Source: Umezawaea endophytica
GTDB lineage: Bacteria > Actinomycetota > Actinomycetes > Mycobacteriales > Pseudonocardiaceae
Direction of reading: 5' to 3'
DNA length: 64,000 bases
Assembly: GCF_025061645.1 (NCBI RefSeq)
Contig: NZ_JANYMP010000001.1
Location: 695,591 to 759,590, forward strand
Shown: one piece after another, positions 62,959 through 64,000 of the stretch
Layout: every line of letters begins with the position of its first letter
Numbering within the stretch: the stretch's first letter is position 1
Program-made: the position numbers and the translations under genes
Notes under the pieces: model-generated
What the model was told of the DNA's origin: nothing
Databases searched by the model: none
Seen by the model: only the letters and a program-made list of their open reading frames with translations

Positions 62959-64000
62959 CTACAGGTGGACCTGGAGGCCCTCGTAGAAGGCCGCGGCGGG
63001 CTGGTCCGGCCCGAAGTGGGGGCCGGTCGCCACGTCCGCGCCCCGGTCCCGCCACCAGGTCGCCTGCGCCTCCGTGGTGACGCCGTCGACGGCGATGAGC
63101 ACACCCGTCTCGTGCAGCACGGGGATCAGGACGTTCGCGAACCCCGCGCCCCTCCCGGTCCCCAGGTCCACCAGGCGCTTGGCCACGCGAACCGAGCGGA
63201 CGCCGAAGCCCTGCGCGGCGGCCAGGTCGTCCGGTCCCAGGCCGAAGTCCTCCAACGCCGTCCGCACGCCCATCTCGGCCAGCACGCCGAGGTTGTCCGC
63301 CGCCTCGGGCACCGCCACCACGCCCACCGGGACGCCGACCACCAGCCGGTCCGCCCGCAGACCGGTGTTCTCCAGCACCCGCACCACCCGTGACACGAGG
63401 TCCGCGTCGGACGCCTGGTGCGCGGTCACGGCGACGGTCAGCGGCGGTGCGACGCCGCCGCCCTGCCCCCACCACCGGACCTGGCCCGCGGCGGTGCCGA
63501 GCAGCCACTCGCCGAGCGGCAGGATCAGGCCCGTCATCTCGGCCAGTTCCACGCACCGCTCGTGCGCCACGGGCCGCTGCGGCCCCTCCCAGAGCAGCAC
63601 CGCTTCCACGCCGTCGACGACGCCGTCCGACAGCCGCACCACCGGCCGGTAGCGGACGGACAGCTCACCCTGCTCCCACGCGCCCGGCATGCCGACGGCC
63701 AGCGCGTGCGTCGACCGGGCCGCCGTGTCCTGGTTGGGGTCGAACAGCACCCACTGCCCGCGCCGCTCCGCCTTGGCCCGCCGCAACGCCTGGTCGGCCG
63801 CCCGCAGCAGCTCGGTGTGGTCCTGGTCGCGCGCCGAACCCCGCGCCACGCCGATCGACGCCGACAGCGCCAGGCCGCGGCCGTCGACGTACAGGGGTTC
63901 GGCCAGCTCCCGGTTGACGGCGGCGGCGATGGTGGCGATGTCCGGGGTGGCGGCCGTGTTCTCTACGAGGATGCCGAACTCGTCGCCGTCGAACCGGGCG
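62959..64000 (-). CDS. GGDEF-EAL protein with degenerate EAL domain (5' end outside the window)
   Basis: At least 347 residues are visible; the start is beyond 64000. The first visible residues ARFDGDEFGILVE are the GGDEF active-site loop with the first Gly replaced, then ALSASIGVARG. The EAL part follows: GVEAVLLWEG in place of ExLxRW, EDFGLG in place of DDFGxG, and VDGVTT in place of AEGVET. Several metal- or substrate-binding residues are therefore changed and phosphodiesterase activity is unlikely; it may sense cyclic-di-GMP or act as an adaptor. Confidence 0.85.
   Translation of the reverse strand, partial: ARFDGDEFGILVENTAATPDIATIAAAVNRELAEPLYVDGRGLALSASIGVARGSARDQDHTELLRAADQALRRAKAERRGQWVLFDPNQDTAARSTHALAVGMPGAWEQGELSVRYRPVVRLSDGVVDGVEAVLLWEGPQRPVAHERCVELAEMTGLILPLGEWLLGTAAGQVRWWGQGGGVAPPLTVAVTAHQASDADLVSRVVRVLENTGLRADRLVVGVPVGVVAVPEAADNLGVLAEMGVRTALEDFGLGPDDLAAAQGFGVRSVRVAKRLVDLGTGRGAGFANVLIPVLHETGVLIAVDGVTTEAQATWWRDRGADVATGPHFGPDQPAAAFYEGLQVHL

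Noticed and set aside
1-64000. tRNA, rRNA, insertion sequences or att sites
   Set aside because: No cloverleaf, rRNA-like stretch, transposase, integrase or flanking direct repeats were recognised by reading; a covariance-model search would be decisive.

Overview
The window is very GC-rich and gene-dense, with many GTG starts, 1-4 base stop/start overlaps and several apparently leaderless genes. Together with the protein families (SAV_2336-type vWA-STAND protein, FxSxx-type peptide genes, Tat lipoprotein, CYP105-like P450, MmyB-type XRE regulator) this points to a filamentous actinomycete, most likely of the Pseudonocardiaceae (Saccharothrix/Lentzea/Actinosynnema neighbourhood). That placement is an inference. 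No rRNA, tRNA, CRISPR array or insertion sequence was seen.

Region 1 (1-9150, minus strand): a sugar-uptake operon read ROK repressor, RbsA-type ATPase, RbsC-type permease, Tat lipoprotein binding protein, Gfo/Idh/MocA oxidoreductase, ended by a strong hairpin. Behind it lie a second ROK gene, whose 3' end appears multiplied into a seven-copy tandem array of about 79 bp (about 6900-7470), and a STAS anti-sigma antagonist.

Region 2 (9250-24500): a NarL-type two-component pair, small membrane and PUA/EVE-like proteins, an RDD protein, a divergent TetR/P450 pair with a candidate operator, an aldo/keto reductase, a MazG-like protein, a saccharopine-dehydrogenase-like oxidoreductase with a divergent WYL regulator, a SnoaL-like protein divergent from an XRE regulator, an aminoglycoside-phosphotransferase-like kinase, a Ser/Thr kinase with a novel-looking three-repeat ectodomain, an AlkD-like protein and small proteins. 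A highly conserved 30-bp element precedes the AKR, SnoaL-like and (far away, 60.4 kb) ABM-like genes, suggesting a regulon.

Region 3 (24540-36600): the most interesting part. An amine oxidase fused to a cyclic-nucleotide-binding-like domain is followed by a short FxsA-like precursor peptide overlapping a stand-alone HExxH peptide-hydroxylase-like gene. Facing them across a repeated hairpin region is a minus-strand operon for an EAD2-like adaptor, a VMAP-like protein, a MoxR AAA+ ATPase and a 1469-residue vWA(SAV_2336)-STAND-TPR protein. This looks like a ternary VMAP-MoxR-vWA conflict system joined to a reduced FxSxx-like RiPP system; no radical SAM enzyme, TIR protein or obvious toxin is present in the window.

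Region 4 (36700-46370): a NarL-type pair, a secreted serine hydrolase, an OmpR-type pair divergent from a MacB-like export operon (adaptor with peptidoglycan-binding domain, ATPase, FtsX permease), and a lipoprotein. Region 5 (46371-56450): secreted carbohydrate functions: a GH78 rhamnosidase and a PA14/propeller/CBM/DUF1080 multidomain protein, each preceded by a palindromic operator candidate, an acyltransferase-3 protein and two secreted proteins of unknown role. Region 6 (56554-64000): an HTH-STAND-WD40 membrane protein, an ABM-like protein and its divergent neighbour, a glycosyltransferase divergent from a TetR regulator, and a GGDEF-EAL protein with degenerate EAL residues, cut by the window end.
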